From assembly GCF_003148685.1 (NCBI RefSeq), contig NZ_QGGR01000010.1:62001-126000 (forward strand): a DNA stretch of 64,000 nucleotides. Reading direction: 5' to 3'. A program made the translations under genes and the position numbers. The stretch comes from Actinoplanes xinjiangensis (lineage in GTDB: Bacteria; Actinomycetota; Actinomycetes; Mycobacteriales; Micromonosporaceae). Numbering within the stretch: the stretch's first letter is position 1; every line of letters starts with the position of its first letter. The notes beneath the pieces are model-generated. The model made no database searches. It worked only from the letters and a program-made list of their open reading frames with translations, and had not been told where the DNA came from. This document shows positions 43,052 to 52,340 of this stretch, one piece after another.

Positions 43052-44026
43052 CTAGGCCGCCACCGGCTCGGGGGTGGCGGCGCGGAGGCGCAGGACGCCG
43101 GTGAGGGCCAGACCGGCGCCCACGCCGATGGCGCAGGCCACCGCGATCCGGGGGATCCAGGTGGGGCCGGCGGACGGGACGACGGCGGCGAAGAAGACGT
43201 CGGCGCTGCCGAACCCGGCGAACGCGGCCAGGATGAAACCGGACAGTGTCAGGTAGAACGGCGGGTGCCGCCAGGCGGCCGCGCAGGCCAGCAGTCCGGC
43301 GAGGATCGGCACGGGCGCCCAGCCGGCACCGTCCAGGGCGCTCGTCACGACGTACCCCCCGGTGGTCAGGCCACCGAGGAGCGCGAGCGGGCCCGCGGAC
43401 CGGGGCCACCGCCGGGCGAGAAGAGTGACGGCGAGGCCCAGCAGGGCCGAGCCGAGCCACCAGGCCCAGGCCGCCGGGGGTGGTTCGTAGTCGAGCGTGC
43501 CCTGGATGTCGAAGGTGCGCACCTGGTCGCGCAGCGGTACCGCCCATTCGCGCAGGCGGTGTGTCTCGCCGGGCGCGGCGGTGACCTGGGGCGGGGGAGC
43601 CGGTTCGGTCCAGCGGGTGCGCTGGTCGTGCCAGCGGACGGTGGTGTCGCCGGAGACGCGGCGCCAGGTGGGCGCGGAGGTCGGGTCGGCGGTGGCCGGG
43701 ACCGGGGTCTCGCCGCCGAGGGTCTGGTTGATGTAGGTGGCCGGCGAGTTGACGTTCTCGAAGGTGCCGTCCGGGCGTACCTCGAGGTACGGCTCGCCGG
43801 AGTAGCCGAGGATCTCGATGGTGCGGCCGCTGTCGTTGCCGAGTTCGAGTCGTGCCCCGCCTTCGACGACGCGGACGGTGAGGCCGTCGAGGGGGTTGCT
43901 GAGCCCGGTGACGGTGGTCCGGTAGTCGCTGACCGAGGTGGTGTCGCCGGCGTGGGCGGACGCCGGGCCGGCCGGCACGAGGATCGCGCCGGCCACCGCC
44001 AGGATGCCGCTGAGGAGCCGTCTCAC
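43052..44026 (-). CDS. Secreted-domain membrane protein with N-terminal His after signal peptide
   Basis: 324 residues. A signal peptide (1-24) ends PASA, and cleavage would leave His-Ala-Gly-Asp as the new N-terminus. An extracellular beta-rich domain (about 25-170) precedes five membrane helices (about 180-320). CopC-type proteins bind copper with such an N-terminal His; the CopCD fusion in this same locus has the same ASA|H arrangement. I infer copper binding but no domain is recognised. Starts with GTG overlapping the DsbA-like stop (GTGA). Confidence 0.75.
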   Translation of the reverse strand: MRRLLSGILAVAGAILVPAGPASAHAGDTTSVSDYRTTVTGLSNPLDGLTVRVVEGGARLELGNDSGRTIEILGYSGEPYLEVRPDGTFENVNSPATYINQTLGGETPVPATADPTSAPTWRRVSGDTTVRWHDQRTRWTEPAPPPQVTAAPGETHRLREWAVPLRDQVRTFDIQGTLDYEPPPAAWAWWLGSALLGLAVTLLARRWPRSAGPLALLGGLTTGGYVVTSALDGAGWAPVPILAGLLACAAAWRHPPFYLTLSGFILAAFAGFGSADVFFAAVVPSAGPTWIPRIAVACAIGVGAGLALTGVLRLRAATPEPVAA

Positions 44027-44745
44027 CCGGCTGCCGTGGTGACGGCCTCGGTGAGCAGTTCGGTGGTGGGGTTCTCGAGCTGCTGTCCGGCGACGAGGAT
44101 CGTCGGGGTGCCGGTGAAGTCCCGTTTCGAGAACGTCTCGGTCGCCTGGGTCGCCCACGCCTTGTAGGTTCCCTCGTTCACGGCGGTGACGAAAGTGTCG
44201 CTGGTCAGGCCGACCGAGGCGGCCAGCTCGATGATCCTGGCGTCGCTCAGGCCGGTGGAGTTCTCCTCCGGCCGGTTGGCGTAGAGGACGTCGTGCAGTT
44301 CGGTGAACTTCCCCTCCTGGGCGGCGGCCGCGGAGGCGGCGGCGGCGCGTGTGGAGTATTCGGTGCCGTTGGAGTACTGGTCGAGGATCGCCACCGGGTG
44401 GAACCGGATGGTGATCTTGCCGGAGTCGGCGAGCTGCTTGAGGGTGGGTCCGCTGGCGGCCTCGAAGGTGCCGCAGGCCGGGCACATGAAGTCCTCGTAG
44501 ACGTCGACGACGACCGGACCGGTGCCGACGGCGAACGCGGTGCCCTCGTCGACCGCGGTGCTCGGGATGACGAGCTTGCCCTCGTCCTGCCCGCTCAGTG
44601 CGGTGTAGCCGATCAGGCCGGCCACGAAGAGCACCAGGACCACACCGACGGAGGTCCAGAGGGTGACGGTGCGGCGCCGTTCGGCCGCCTTCTGTTCGGC
44701 GACGATCTGCCGTGCCTTGGCGGCACGGTTCTTACCGCTGCTCAT
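44023..44745 (-). CDS. Membrane-anchored DsbA-like thioredoxin-fold protein
   Basis: 240 residues. One N-terminal membrane helix (about 28-50) is followed by a DsbA-like domain with the redox motif CPAC in YEDFMCPACGTFE, and the cis-Pro strand TGTPTILVAG. It probably oxidises or shuffles disulfides of exported proteins. Joined by ATGA overlap to the upstream MauE-like gene and by GTGA to the downstream membrane protein. Confidence 0.9.
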   Translation of the reverse strand: MSSGKNRAAKARQIVAEQKAAERRRTVTLWTSVGVVLVLFVAGLIGYTALSGQDEGKLVIPSTAVDEGTAFAVGTGPVVVDVYEDFMCPACGTFEAASGPTLKQLADSGKITIRFHPVAILDQYSNGTEYSTRAAAASAAAAQEGKFTELHDVLYANRPEENSTGLSDARIIELAASVGLTSDTFVTAVNEGTYKAWATQATETFSKRDFTGTPTILVAGQQLENPTTELLTEAVTTAAG

Positions 44746-45239
44746 CGTTCCCCCAGGAGGATGCCGTCGAGTGAGTACCTGGTGCGGGGGCGCCACACCA
44801 GGAGTCCGGAGAGTGCCAGGAACGCCAGGTCGCGCAGGATGTCGATGCCGTACGCCGTGTCCTCGCCCCGGCCCAGTTCGCCGCCGGTGCTGAAGCATCC
44901 GCAGTCGATGCGCAGGCCGCGCGCCCACGCCGAGGCGATGCCGGCGATGAAGATCACCATGAGCAGCGCCGAGATGGCGGCGGTGAGCCGGGTCGACAGG
45001 CCGATCAGCAGGAGCAGGCCGAGCGCGATCTCGAGGAACGGCTGGACCGCGCCGACCACCTCGGCGGTGTCGTAGGGCATCACCTGGTAGGCGTTGACGG
45101 CCCGGGCGGAGGCGGCCAGGTCGCCGACCTTGAGGGCACCGGCGACCAGCCAGACCGCGGCGAGACCGAGCCGGGCCGCCGTGGCGATCCACGGCCAGGC
45201 GACCGTCATGCGGCTCTGCGGTGAGGTTTCCATGGGCAC
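44742..45239 (-). CDS. MauE/DoxX-family membrane protein
   Basis: 165 residues with four membrane helices. Contains RIDCGCFSTGG, the Cys-x-Cys loop of MauE proteins, which in methylamine utilisation support disulfide formation. Next to a DsbA-like gene it may be the membrane partner that re-oxidises it through quinone. The start is uncertain among Met1, Met3 and Met11. Confidence 0.85.
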   Translation of the reverse strand: MPMETSPQSRMTVAWPWIATAARLGLAAVWLVAGALKVGDLAASARAVNAYQVMPYDTAEVVGAVQPFLEIALGLLLLIGLSTRLTAAISALLMVIFIAGIASAWARGLRIDCGCFSTGGELGRGEDTAYGIDILRDLAFLALSGLLVWRPRTRYSLDGILLGER

Positions 45240-45320
45240 CTCGGGTAGTCGGAGTCCGTTCCACTGGAGTTCCCGACCATGGTGATCCGCAGGTACTTCA
45301 CAGGACCAGAGGAGAAAGTC

Positions 45321-45869
45321 CTAACTTGCCCTGGCTTGTGCCACCGCGTCCATGAGTTCGTCGCGGGCGCGTGCCACTCGGGAGCGGATGGTGCCGACCG
45401 GAACGGACTCGACCTCGGCAGCCTCCGCATAGGACAAACCGAGCACCTGGGTCAGGAGAAACGCCGTCCGCCGGTCCTCACTGAGACGGCTGAGCAGATC
45501 GTTGCTGCTGAGCCGGTGCGCCGGATCGGGTGCCGGCGACTCGACGGCGGCCTGCGCCGCGAGCCGGGTGTCGAGCCGCCGCCGGCGCACCACCGAGCGC
45601 AGGTGGTCGGCGCAGGCACGGCGGGCGATGCCGAGCAGCCAGGTCCGCACGCTGGAGCGGCCGGCGAAGGTGTCCAGAGCCCGGAAGGCCCGCAGGAACG
45701 TCTCCTGGGTCAGGTCGTCGGCGGCACCCGGGTCGACGAGCGCGGCGGTGAACCGCCAGACCTCCGCCTGGGTGGCGCGCACGAACGCGGCCTGCGCCGC
45801 CCGGTCCCCGTCGCGGGCGGCCAGGGCCAGCGCGGTGGTCTCGTCCGTTTCTGCGTCACCTGCCGTCAC
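45321..45869 (-). CDS. sigC: ECF sigma factor, SigC-like
   Basis: 182 residues with region 2 (AADDLTQETFLRAFRAL, SVRTWLLGIARR) and region 4 (GLSYAEAAEVESVPVGTIRSRVARARD). The sequence closely resembles M. tuberculosis SigC, which is linked to copper supply. No anti-sigma gene is adjacent. It is divergent from copCD and upstream of the MauE/DsbA/membrane-protein genes, which probably form its regulon. The GTG start follows a TACCAT box by 8 bases. Confidence 0.85.
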   Translation of the reverse strand: MTAGDAETDETTALALAARDGDRAAQAAFVRATQAEVWRFTAALVDPGAADDLTQETFLRAFRALDTFAGRSSVRTWLLGIARRACADHLRSVVRRRRLDTRLAAQAAVESPAPDPAHRLSSNDLLSRLSEDRRTAFLLTQVLGLSYAEAAEVESVPVGTIRSRVARARDELMDAVAQARAS

Positions 45870-45877
45870 GAGGCGTC

Positions 45878-45883
45878 ATGGTA
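45878..45883 (-). promoter_or_regulatory. -10-like box of sigC
   Basis: Minus-strand TACCAT, eight bases before the GTG start, inside the short region shared with copCD. Confidence 0.4.
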
Positions 45884-45934
45884 CGCGCTCCGGCAGCGCG
45901 GGTGGCGATCTGGAACCATGCAGGGATGCCAGTC

Positions 45935-47590
45935 ATGACCATGGACCGACGCCGGGTGACAACTGCGCTGGTCGGGCTGCTGATCGGACTCTTCGGGTCG
46001 ATGCTCGCCGCCGCTCCGGCGAGCGCGCACGCCGCCCTGGTGGGCAGCGACCCGGCCGCGAACTCCGTCGTCCCCGACGCGCCGAATCGCGTGACGCTCA
46101 AGTTCAGCGAGTCGGTCCAGTTGATCGCCGGCAAGATCCGGGTGCTCGCGCCCGACGGTTCCCGCGCCGATCAGGGCGACCCGGAGGTCAACGGCACCGA
46201 GGTGACGATCCCGCTGCGCTCCGGTGGTGCCCGCGGGACGTATCTGATCACCTACCGGGTCACCTCGGCCGACAGCCACCCGGTGGCGGGCACGATCACC
46301 TATTCGGTGGGCGCGGCCTCGACACCCCCGGGCGACGGCGCGGAGACGGACGTCACGGTCGACCCGCTGGTCAAGGCCCTGATCCCGGTCGGCAAATATC
46401 TGGGGTACGCCGGACTCGTGCTCCTGGTCGGCCCGGTCCTGGTGCTGGCCCTGCTGTGGCCGCACCGGCTGGACCGGCGGGCACCCGGCCGGCTGGTCTG
46501 GACCGGCATCGGCCTGGTCACCGGCAGCACGCTGCTCGGCGTGTGGCTGCAGGCGCCGTACACCTTGGGAACCGGCCTGTTCGACGTCACGGTGAGTGAC
46601 ATCCGAGACGTGCTCGGCACCACCTTCGGGGCGGTCATGCTGGTCCGTCTGGGGGTGGTGGTGGCCGCCGCGTTCCTGCTGCGCCCGCTGCTCGACGGCC
46701 CCGGTGGCGGCGAGTCGCGACTCGACCTGGCGCTGCTCGGCGTACTCGGCGTGGCTGCCCTCGCGACCTGGCCTCTGACCGGTCATCCGTCCGCTTCGCC
46801 GGTGGCCGGGGTGTCGGTGGTGATCGATGCCCTGCACCTGGGCGCGATGGCCGTCTGGGTGGGTGGCCTGGTGATGCTCCTCGGCTTCCTGCTGCCCCGG
46901 GCGACCGGCCGGGAGTTGGGCGCCATCCTGCCGATCTGGTCACGCTGGGCGATGACCGCGGTCGGTGTGCTGGTCCTCGCCGGCGTCGTGCAGGCGCTGA
47001 TCGAGGTGTCCGACGTCGACGGGCTGATCAACAGCACGTACGGGCGGATGATCCTCGCGAAGATCGGCCTGGCGGCGCTGGTGATCGGTGTCGCGGCCTT
47101 CTCCCGCAAGCTGGTGAGCCGGCGGGCCGAGGACGACTCACCCGGCCCGCTGCGCCGGATCGTCGCGGCCGAACTGGCGATCATCGCGGTCATCCTCGGT
47201 GTGACGTCGTTCCTCGTGCAGGAGCCGCCGCCGCGGACCGCGCAGGCCTCCGAGACCGGGCCGACCAGCACCACCCTCGCCGAGACGCTCACCACGAAGA
47301 ACATGTCGCTCCAGGTCAGCATCTTCCCGGCGGCGGTCGGCAACAACTCGATCCACCTGTACGCGTACACGCTCGACAGCAAGCCGCTGCCGGTCGTGGA
47401 GTGGAAGGCGACCGCCTCGCTGCCGGCCAAGGGGATCGAGGCGATCGAGATCCCGCTGCTGCGGATCACCGACTCCCACGCCATCGGCGACATCGGGCTG
47501 CCGCAGCCGGGTGACTGGACGTTCAAGTTCACCGCCCGGACCAGCGAGATCGACCAGGACACCCTGACGATGACCGCCAAGATCTCCTGA
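45935..47590 (+). CDS. CopC-CopD fusion copper protein
   Basis: 551 residues. Signal peptide ending ASA, then a CopC domain (about 30-125) whose mature N-terminus would be His (HAALVGSDPAANS), with the second His in ADSHPVAG. This is the N-terminal His copper site. Eight membrane helices of the CopD type follow (about 150-430; HLGAMAVWVGGL is the conserved histidine helix), then a C-terminal extracellular beta domain (YtkA-like, about 450-550). Takes up or handles copper across the membrane. An ATG at 45926 is also possible; 45935 is better spaced from AGGG. Divergent from sigC. Confidence 0.9.
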   Translation: MTMDRRRVTTALVGLLIGLFGSMLAAAPASAHAALVGSDPAANSVVPDAPNRVTLKFSESVQLIAGKIRVLAPDGSRADQGDPEVNGTEVTIPLRSGGARGTYLITYRVTSADSHPVAGTITYSVGAASTPPGDGAETDVTVDPLVKALIPVGKYLGYAGLVLLVGPVLVLALLWPHRLDRRAPGRLVWTGIGLVTGSTLLGVWLQAPYTLGTGLFDVTVSDIRDVLGTTFGAVMLVRLGVVVAAAFLLRPLLDGPGGGESRLDLALLGVLGVAALATWPLTGHPSASPVAGVSVVIDALHLGAMAVWVGGLVMLLGFLLPRATGRELGAILPIWSRWAMTAVGVLVLAGVVQALIEVSDVDGLINSTYGRMILAKIGLAALVIGVAAFSRKLVSRRAEDDSPGPLRRIVAAELAIIAVILGVTSFLVQEPPPRTAQASETGPTSTTLAETLTTKNMSLQVSIFPAAVGNNSIHLYAYTLDSKPLPVVEWKATASLPAKGIEAIEIPLLRITDSHAIGDIGLPQPGDWTFKFTARTSEIDQDTLTMTAKIS

Positions 47591-47603
47591 CCTCGCACGC
47601 GCC

Positions 47604-47640
47604 ACGAGGCCCGGCCCCCGCGGGGGTTCGGGCCTCGTTT
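47604..47640 (+). terminator. Terminator of copCD
   Basis: 10-bp outer stem (ACGAGGCCCG 47604-47613, complement 47629-47638) enclosing a CCCCCGCGGGGG inner stem, followed by TTT. Confidence 0.85.
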
Positions 47641-47734
47641 CACATCTATCGGGGAACGCGTGCTGATTTGACCACTTTGGGGTTATTTGCGTCTGTATGG
47701 TGCGCGAGGTAGGGCCCGGGAAGGGGGAGAGAAG

Positions 47735-50700
47735 ATGCGGGTGTTCCGCACGATCCTCGGCATGCTGTTACTGACCATCGGACTGCCCACACTGCTGGGC
47801 GGTGGTGGGTTGTGGGCGGTCATGCAGCATCGTGATCCCGGCGGCGCGTTCACCGGAGAGCTGCAACGGCTCACCGTCCCCGGATACGCCGTCGTCATCC
47901 CCGACATCGACCGCCTCCTGCGCGACGACGCCCCGTTCGCCCGCATCGGCGACACCCGGATACGGCTCTCCGCGGCCACCGTCGACGGACGGGCCTTCCT
48001 CGGCCTCGCCCCGTCCGACGAGGTGGCCCGCTACCTGACCGGCGTCCCGCACACCCAGATCGACGCCATCGACATCGGCACCGGACTCCTACCGGTCACC
48101 ACCTCCCGCGTCGGCGGCCGGCGCGCCCCCACCGGAGGACCCGTCCAGCAGCCGTTCTGGACCGCCGGCGGAGCCGGTCAGATCAGCCTCAACCCCGCTG
48201 AACTCACCGACCGCCCGTACAGCCTGGTCCTGATGAACCCCGACGGCGCCGCCGTCCTCCGGCTCGCCGTCGTCGCCGAGGTCCGTCCCGGCTGGCTCAA
48301 CTCCAGCACCTGGGGCCTGCTCACCCTCGGCACCCTGCTGGTGATGGCCGGCGTGATCGTCCTGGTCTGGCCGGGCCGCCGCCGCGAGGTCGTCTACGTC
48401 GTCGAACCCAGCCAGGTCCCCGAACTGATGCACGCCATCGGCGCCCCCCTGCCCCTGCCCGGCGGCGTCGCCTACTTCGCCGGCACCCGCAGCGGCGGCG
48501 CCCACCGCCCCCGAACCCTCGCCGACATGCGCCCCCGCCCGCCGGCACTCCCGCAGTTCGCCTGGCCCCCGAACGCCCCGGCGACCCGCCCTGCCGCACT
48601 CCCCGCAGGCGAGCCGGTCACCCTCTCCACCGCAACCCTCGACCCCACCCCCGGCGGTACGCCCACCGACGACCTCTTCGACGACGACGAGGACCTGCCC
48701 GGCCCCGGATATCCCGCGGGACGCGCGCCCGCCGGCCCGTTCACCGGCCCGGCCGTCCCGCCGGCGGGCCCGGCGACCGGCTCACGTCCCATGCCCGCCG
48801 GCACGACTCTGACGGCCCCGCCCGCCTCGCCCGCGCCCGGCTCTCCCCTGACCGGCTCGGCTGCGCCCGGGTCACCCACGACCGGTTCGGCTGTGTCCGG
48901 GTCTCCCACGGCGCCCGGATCTCTCACGGCCGGTTCGGCTGTGACTGGTTCTCCCGGGGCTGCGGCCGGTTCGGCTATCGCCGGCTCACCCGCTGCCGGG
49001 CCGGCCACGACCGGTTCGGCTATCGCCGGCTCACCCGCTGCGGGGTCGGCCGAGACCGGTTCGGCGGGAGCGGCCACGTCGGGAGTCGGTTCGGCGGGAG
49101 CGGCCACGTCCGGAGTTGGTTCGGCGGGAGTGGCCACGTCGGGAGTCGGTTCGGCGGGAGCGGCCACGACCGTAGCCGGTTCGGTCGGTGCCCGCACGCC
49201 GGCTCCCGGGAAGCCGCTGAGCATGCTCGGCGAACCCTCCGCCCTCGCCGGCCTCCAGGTCGGCCAGGTACCGAACCGCCGCGGCGGCCGTCGCCCGCAG
49301 CCTCCGGCCGAGGTGCCGCAGTTCCAGGCCACCGCGGTCGGCGCCTGGGTGGCCGCGACCGCCCCCGAACGCGCCCGCCAGACCGAGGCCCGCGCGGCCG
49401 CCCGACTGGCCGAGGCCGCCCGCCGCAATGCCGGCAAGTTCGCGCCCACCCAACCCGGCAGCCGCAACATGCCGACGAACGTCCACATCCCGATCGCGCC
49501 TCCCCGCCGCGACAACGGCGACGTTCCCGCACAGACCGCGGCCCCGGCGACCAGGAACACTCCCACCGAGGCCACGAAGACCTCCGCCGCCGGCACCCCG
49601 TCATCGACGGAAGACAACACCAAGCCCACAGGCAAGGCCACCGGCACGGAGGTACGCCCGACCGCCCCGTCCCGTCCCGCCACCGACTCGAAGGACGTCC
49701 CGCCCGCCGGAACAGGCGAGTCCGTGACCGTCCAGTCCACCGGTGCCGCCGAGTCCCTGCCGACCACCGGAACAAGTGGCTCCTTGACCGCCGGCTCACC
49801 CCGCGGTGCCGTCACATCCGAGACCGTCCCGCCCGCCCGAATCGGCGAGGCCCCCGCCGCTCCGGCTCCCAGCACCGCCGGGGAGGAGCCCGCCCGAATC
49901 GGCAAGGCCCCGACCGTTCCGGCTTCCAGCACTGCCGGGGAGGAGCCCGCCCGAATCGGCGAGGCTCCGGCCGCTCCGGCTTCCAGCACCGCCGTGGATG
50001 AGCCCGTTCGCGGCGAGGCCCCGACTACTCCGGCTCCCAACGCCGAGCAGGAGCGTGTTCGAATCGGCGGTCTGAGCGTTCCGGTTCCCGGCACCGACAA
50101 GAAGGCATCTGCCCGCGTCGGCATGACCATTTCAGATCACTCCGCGGGTGAGGAAGCGACGGCCACGCAGTCCTGGACGGAGCCGAACGCAACCGGCCCG
50201 GCAGACGACCCGGATCCCCGCGGCACCCGCATCGCCCTGCACACCGGCCCGGCGGCTACCGACTGGACTGCCACCGGCATCAGCCGGCTCGGCACGGCCC
50301 CCGCACCCCGTCCGATGCCGCACCCCGCCCCGAAGCCGGCTCCCGCCCCGAAGCCCGCCCAGAGCCGCCCGTCGGCCATGGCGAAGGGCGGCATTCAAGC
50401 TCCGCAGCAGAAGAAATCCGAGGCCGCAGGAACCCCGCGGGCCTCGAGTGACCGCCAGGCCGAGGCTGCCGGGGCGGTGTCCGCCGGTTCGCCGCCGGAA
50501 TGGCCGCTGTGGGCGTCGCGAGCCGGCTCCCGCCCGGCTGAGGAAGCGGCGACCGGACCGGGATCCGTTCCAGCGGAACAGGCCCTCGCCGGGGAAGGAG
50601 CGACGCCGGTTTCGGGTCGACCAATCGCCGATGCACCGCCGAAGCCTGGCCAGACATCAGCGGCGCAGCAGCAGCCCCCGACCGAAAAGGACAGCGCTTC

Positions 50701-52174
50701 ATCGGAGCGGGCTTCCAACGCCGCCGACGCGGAAGCGCACACGCCCGCCACCAAGCGACCCAGCGCTCCCCTCCCGGCCCGCCCGGTGCCGTCCACCAAG
50801 GAGGGCGACCAGGCGCTGAAGACCGAGGCCGATAAGCGTGCCGCGAAGCCGGGGATCGAAGAGCGTCCCGTAAACGCCGCAACTGGCGGGCATCTGGTGA
50901 ACGCCGAGGCCGGCGGGCGTGTGGTGAACGCCGAGGCGGGCGGGCGTGCGGTGAACCCCGAGGCCGGCGGGCATGCGGTGCACGCCGTGGAGGTGGAGAG
51001 CCCGGCCGCTCTGCCGACGAAGCCGTCCCCGGTTCCTACCCGCGGCACTGCGACTTCCGCTCAAACGATCCCGGCCGAGAACGCCGGTGTGCCGGCGGAG
51101 GTGAAGGCGCGTTCAAAGGTCACCGAACTGCCCGCAGCGCCGTTGGCCGGAGCTGCGACCGCAGCCTCCGACCGCATGCCGAAGCCGGTCGCGGAGGTGC
51201 GAATGAACACGGCGGGTGAGAACCCCGGTGGCCCGGCCGAGATGCCTGCCGAGACCATTTCGCCGGTGGCGGGAGCCGGTTCAGGCGGACCCGAGGCGAT
51301 GACGAACGGAGTCACCTCGACGCCGACGGTCGATGCGGCCAGGGAATCCGCGGTCGCGGCAGGGAAGGGCACCGCGGCCGAAAAGGAGACCACCGCTTCA
51401 AATGGGCCTGCAGCCGAAAAGGAAACCGTTGCTGGGAAGGAGACCGCTGCCGGGAAGGAGACCGCTGCCGGGAAGGAGACCGCTGCCGGGGAGCAGACCA
51501 CTGCCGAGCGGCAAGGCTCTACCAAGGTCAAGGGCACTGCCGCAGCCGGCGCCGGGAAGGCCGACGGGACGAACCGGCCGCGGAAAGCCACCGGTGGCAG
51601 GAGCAGCGGCGACGACCTGCTGGCCCGAGCTCAGGAGCGCGCCGACGGCAAGATGGTTCCGGCTCGGCCGGCTCCGGCGGCGCGGCGAGCCCCGGCGGCT
51701 TGGATCAAGGCCGCGGAGTCGGTGGCCGCACGTGCCGGGAGAGCCGGTGGCGGAACTGCTCCGCGCGTACCGGAAGAAGGCGCGACCACCGGAAACCCGG
51801 CAGAGACGGCCGACGGCCCGGCGAACCGGCCGCTCAGCTACCGGGAGGAGGCCGCCGAACTGCTGGCCGCGGCGGGAGGCGGCGAGCGTCGCCGTCGGCG
51901 GACGGTCGCCGGCCGGAACCGTCCGAAAGGCGAACCCCCGACCGTTCCGACCACGGACTCGCAAGCCGACGGGAAGGCTGGCCCGCAGGACGAGAAGGTC
52001 AGCCCGGAGGCCGGCGGGAAGGCTGGCCCGCAGGACGAGAAGGCCAGCCCGGAGGCCGGGGGGAAGGCTGGCCCGCAGGACGAGAAGGCCAGCCCGGAAG
52101 TCGGCGGGAAGGCTGGCCCACACGATGAGAAGGCCAGCCCGGAAGCCGCTGGGAAGGCCGGTCCACAGGACTAG
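47735..52174 (+). CDS. Giant repeat-rich membrane-anchored protein
   Basis: 1,479 residues. An N-terminal helix (about 5-28), an extracytoplasmic domain (about 30-190) and a second helix (about 191-212) leave a long cytosolic tail of ~1,260 residues, almost all Pro/Ala/Thr/Glu/Lys-rich and predicted disordered. The tail holds at least six kinds of in-frame tandem repeat (units of 18, 27, 30, 45 and 57 bp). Short less-repetitive blocks sit near residues 235-260 and 515-570. No enzyme domain is seen. GGGGGAGA, five bases before the ATG, fixes the start. The stop interrupts the last 45-bp array. Possibly a scaffold at the envelope; function unknown. Confidence 0.8.
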   Translation: MRVFRTILGMLLLTIGLPTLLGGGGLWAVMQHRDPGGAFTGELQRLTVPGYAVVIPDIDRLLRDDAPFARIGDTRIRLSAATVDGRAFLGLAPSDEVARYLTGVPHTQIDAIDIGTGLLPVTTSRVGGRRAPTGGPVQQPFWTAGGAGQISLNPAELTDRPYSLVLMNPDGAAVLRLAVVAEVRPGWLNSSTWGLLTLGTLLVMAGVIVLVWPGRRREVVYVVEPSQVPELMHAIGAPLPLPGGVAYFAGTRSGGAHRPRTLADMRPRPPALPQFAWPPNAPATRPAALPAGEPVTLSTATLDPTPGGTPTDDLFDDDEDLPGPGYPAGRAPAGPFTGPAVPPAGPATGSRPMPAGTTLTAPPASPAPGSPLTGSAAPGSPTTGSAVSGSPTAPGSLTAGSAVTGSPGAAAGSAIAGSPAAGPATTGSAIAGSPAAGSAETGSAGAATSGVGSAGAATSGVGSAGVATSGVGSAGAATTVAGSVGARTPAPGKPLSMLGEPSALAGLQVGQVPNRRGGRRPQPPAEVPQFQATAVGAWVAATAPERARQTEARAAARLAEAARRNAGKFAPTQPGSRNMPTNVHIPIAPPRRDNGDVPAQTAAPATRNTPTEATKTSAAGTPSSTEDNTKPTGKATGTEVRPTAPSRPATDSKDVPPAGTGESVTVQSTGAAESLPTTGTSGSLTAGSPRGAVTSETVPPARIGEAPAAPAPSTAGEEPARIGKAPTVPASSTAGEEPARIGEAPAAPASSTAVDEPVRGEAPTTPAPNAEQERVRIGGLSVPVPGTDKKASARVGMTISDHSAGEEATATQSWTEPNATGPADDPDPRGTRIALHTGPAATDWTATGISRLGTAPAPRPMPHPAPKPAPAPKPAQSRPSAMAKGGIQAPQQKKSEAAGTPRASSDRQAEAAGAVSAGSPPEWPLWASRAGSRPAEEAATGPGSVPAEQALAGEGATPVSGRPIADAPPKPGQTSAAQQQPPTEKDSASSERASNAADAEAHTPATKRPSAPLPARPVPSTKEGDQALKTEADKRAAKPGIEERPVNAATGGHLVNAEAGGRVVNAEAGGRAVNPEAGGHAVHAVEVESPAALPTKPSPVPTRGTATSAQTIPAENAGVPAEVKARSKVTELPAAPLAGAATAASDRMPKPVAEVRMNTAGENPGGPAEMPAETISPVAGAGSGGPEAMTNGVTSTPTVDAARESAVAAGKGTAAEKETTASNGPAAEKETVAGKETAAGKETAAGKETAAGEQTTAERQGSTKVKGTAAAGAGKADGTNRPRKATGGRSSGDDLLARAQERADGKMVPARPAPAARRAPAAWIKAAESVAARAGRAGGGTAPRVPEEGATTGNPAETADGPANRPLSYREEAAELLAAAGGGERRRRRTVAGRNRPKGEPPTVPTTDSQADGKAGPQDEKVSPEAGGKAGPQDEKASPEAGGKAGPQDEKASPEVGGKAGPHDEKASPEAAGKAGPQD
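48971..49180 (+). repeat. 45-bp x2 and 30-bp x4 tandem arrays
   Basis: Two 45-bp units start at 48971 and 49016, then four 30-bp units (TCGGCGGGAGCGGCCACGTC core) start at 49061, 49091, 49121 and 49151. Confidence 0.85.
49834..50004 (+). repeat. 57-bp tandem array, three copies
   Basis: Units starting CGCCCGAATCGGC begin at 49834, 49891 and 49948, encoding ARIGEAPAAPAS-type 19-residue units. Confidence 0.8.
50885..50992 (+). repeat. 27-bp tandem array, four copies
   Basis: Units start at 50885, 50912, 50939 and 50966 and encode GGRVVNAEA-type 9-residue repeats. Confidence 0.85.
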
Positions 52175-52215
52175 GAGGCCAGCCCAAAGGCTGGCGGGAA
52201 GGCCCGCCCACAAGG
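51971..52215 (+). repeat. 45-bp tandem array crossing the stop codon
   Basis: Units GGGAAGGCTGGCCCGCAGGA begin near 51971, 52016, 52061, 52106, 52151 and (partly) 52196. The fifth unit has TAG where the others have GAG, and the array continues beyond it in frame. Confidence 0.88.
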
Positions 52216-52340
52216 CGAGACAGGCGTCGCGCAAGCCGCCGAGCCGACCACCCCGTAGGGCCGGGCAAACCGCCGCCCGCGAGACCGAGCGGCTACCGGC
52301 GGGGCGCGGGGAGACGGCAAGAGTCACGAACAGTAAGGCG

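Noticed and set aside
47668..47701. -35/-10 promoter (TTGACC ... TATGGT) for the giant repeat gene
   Set aside because: The spacer is 22 bases, too long for a standard promoter.
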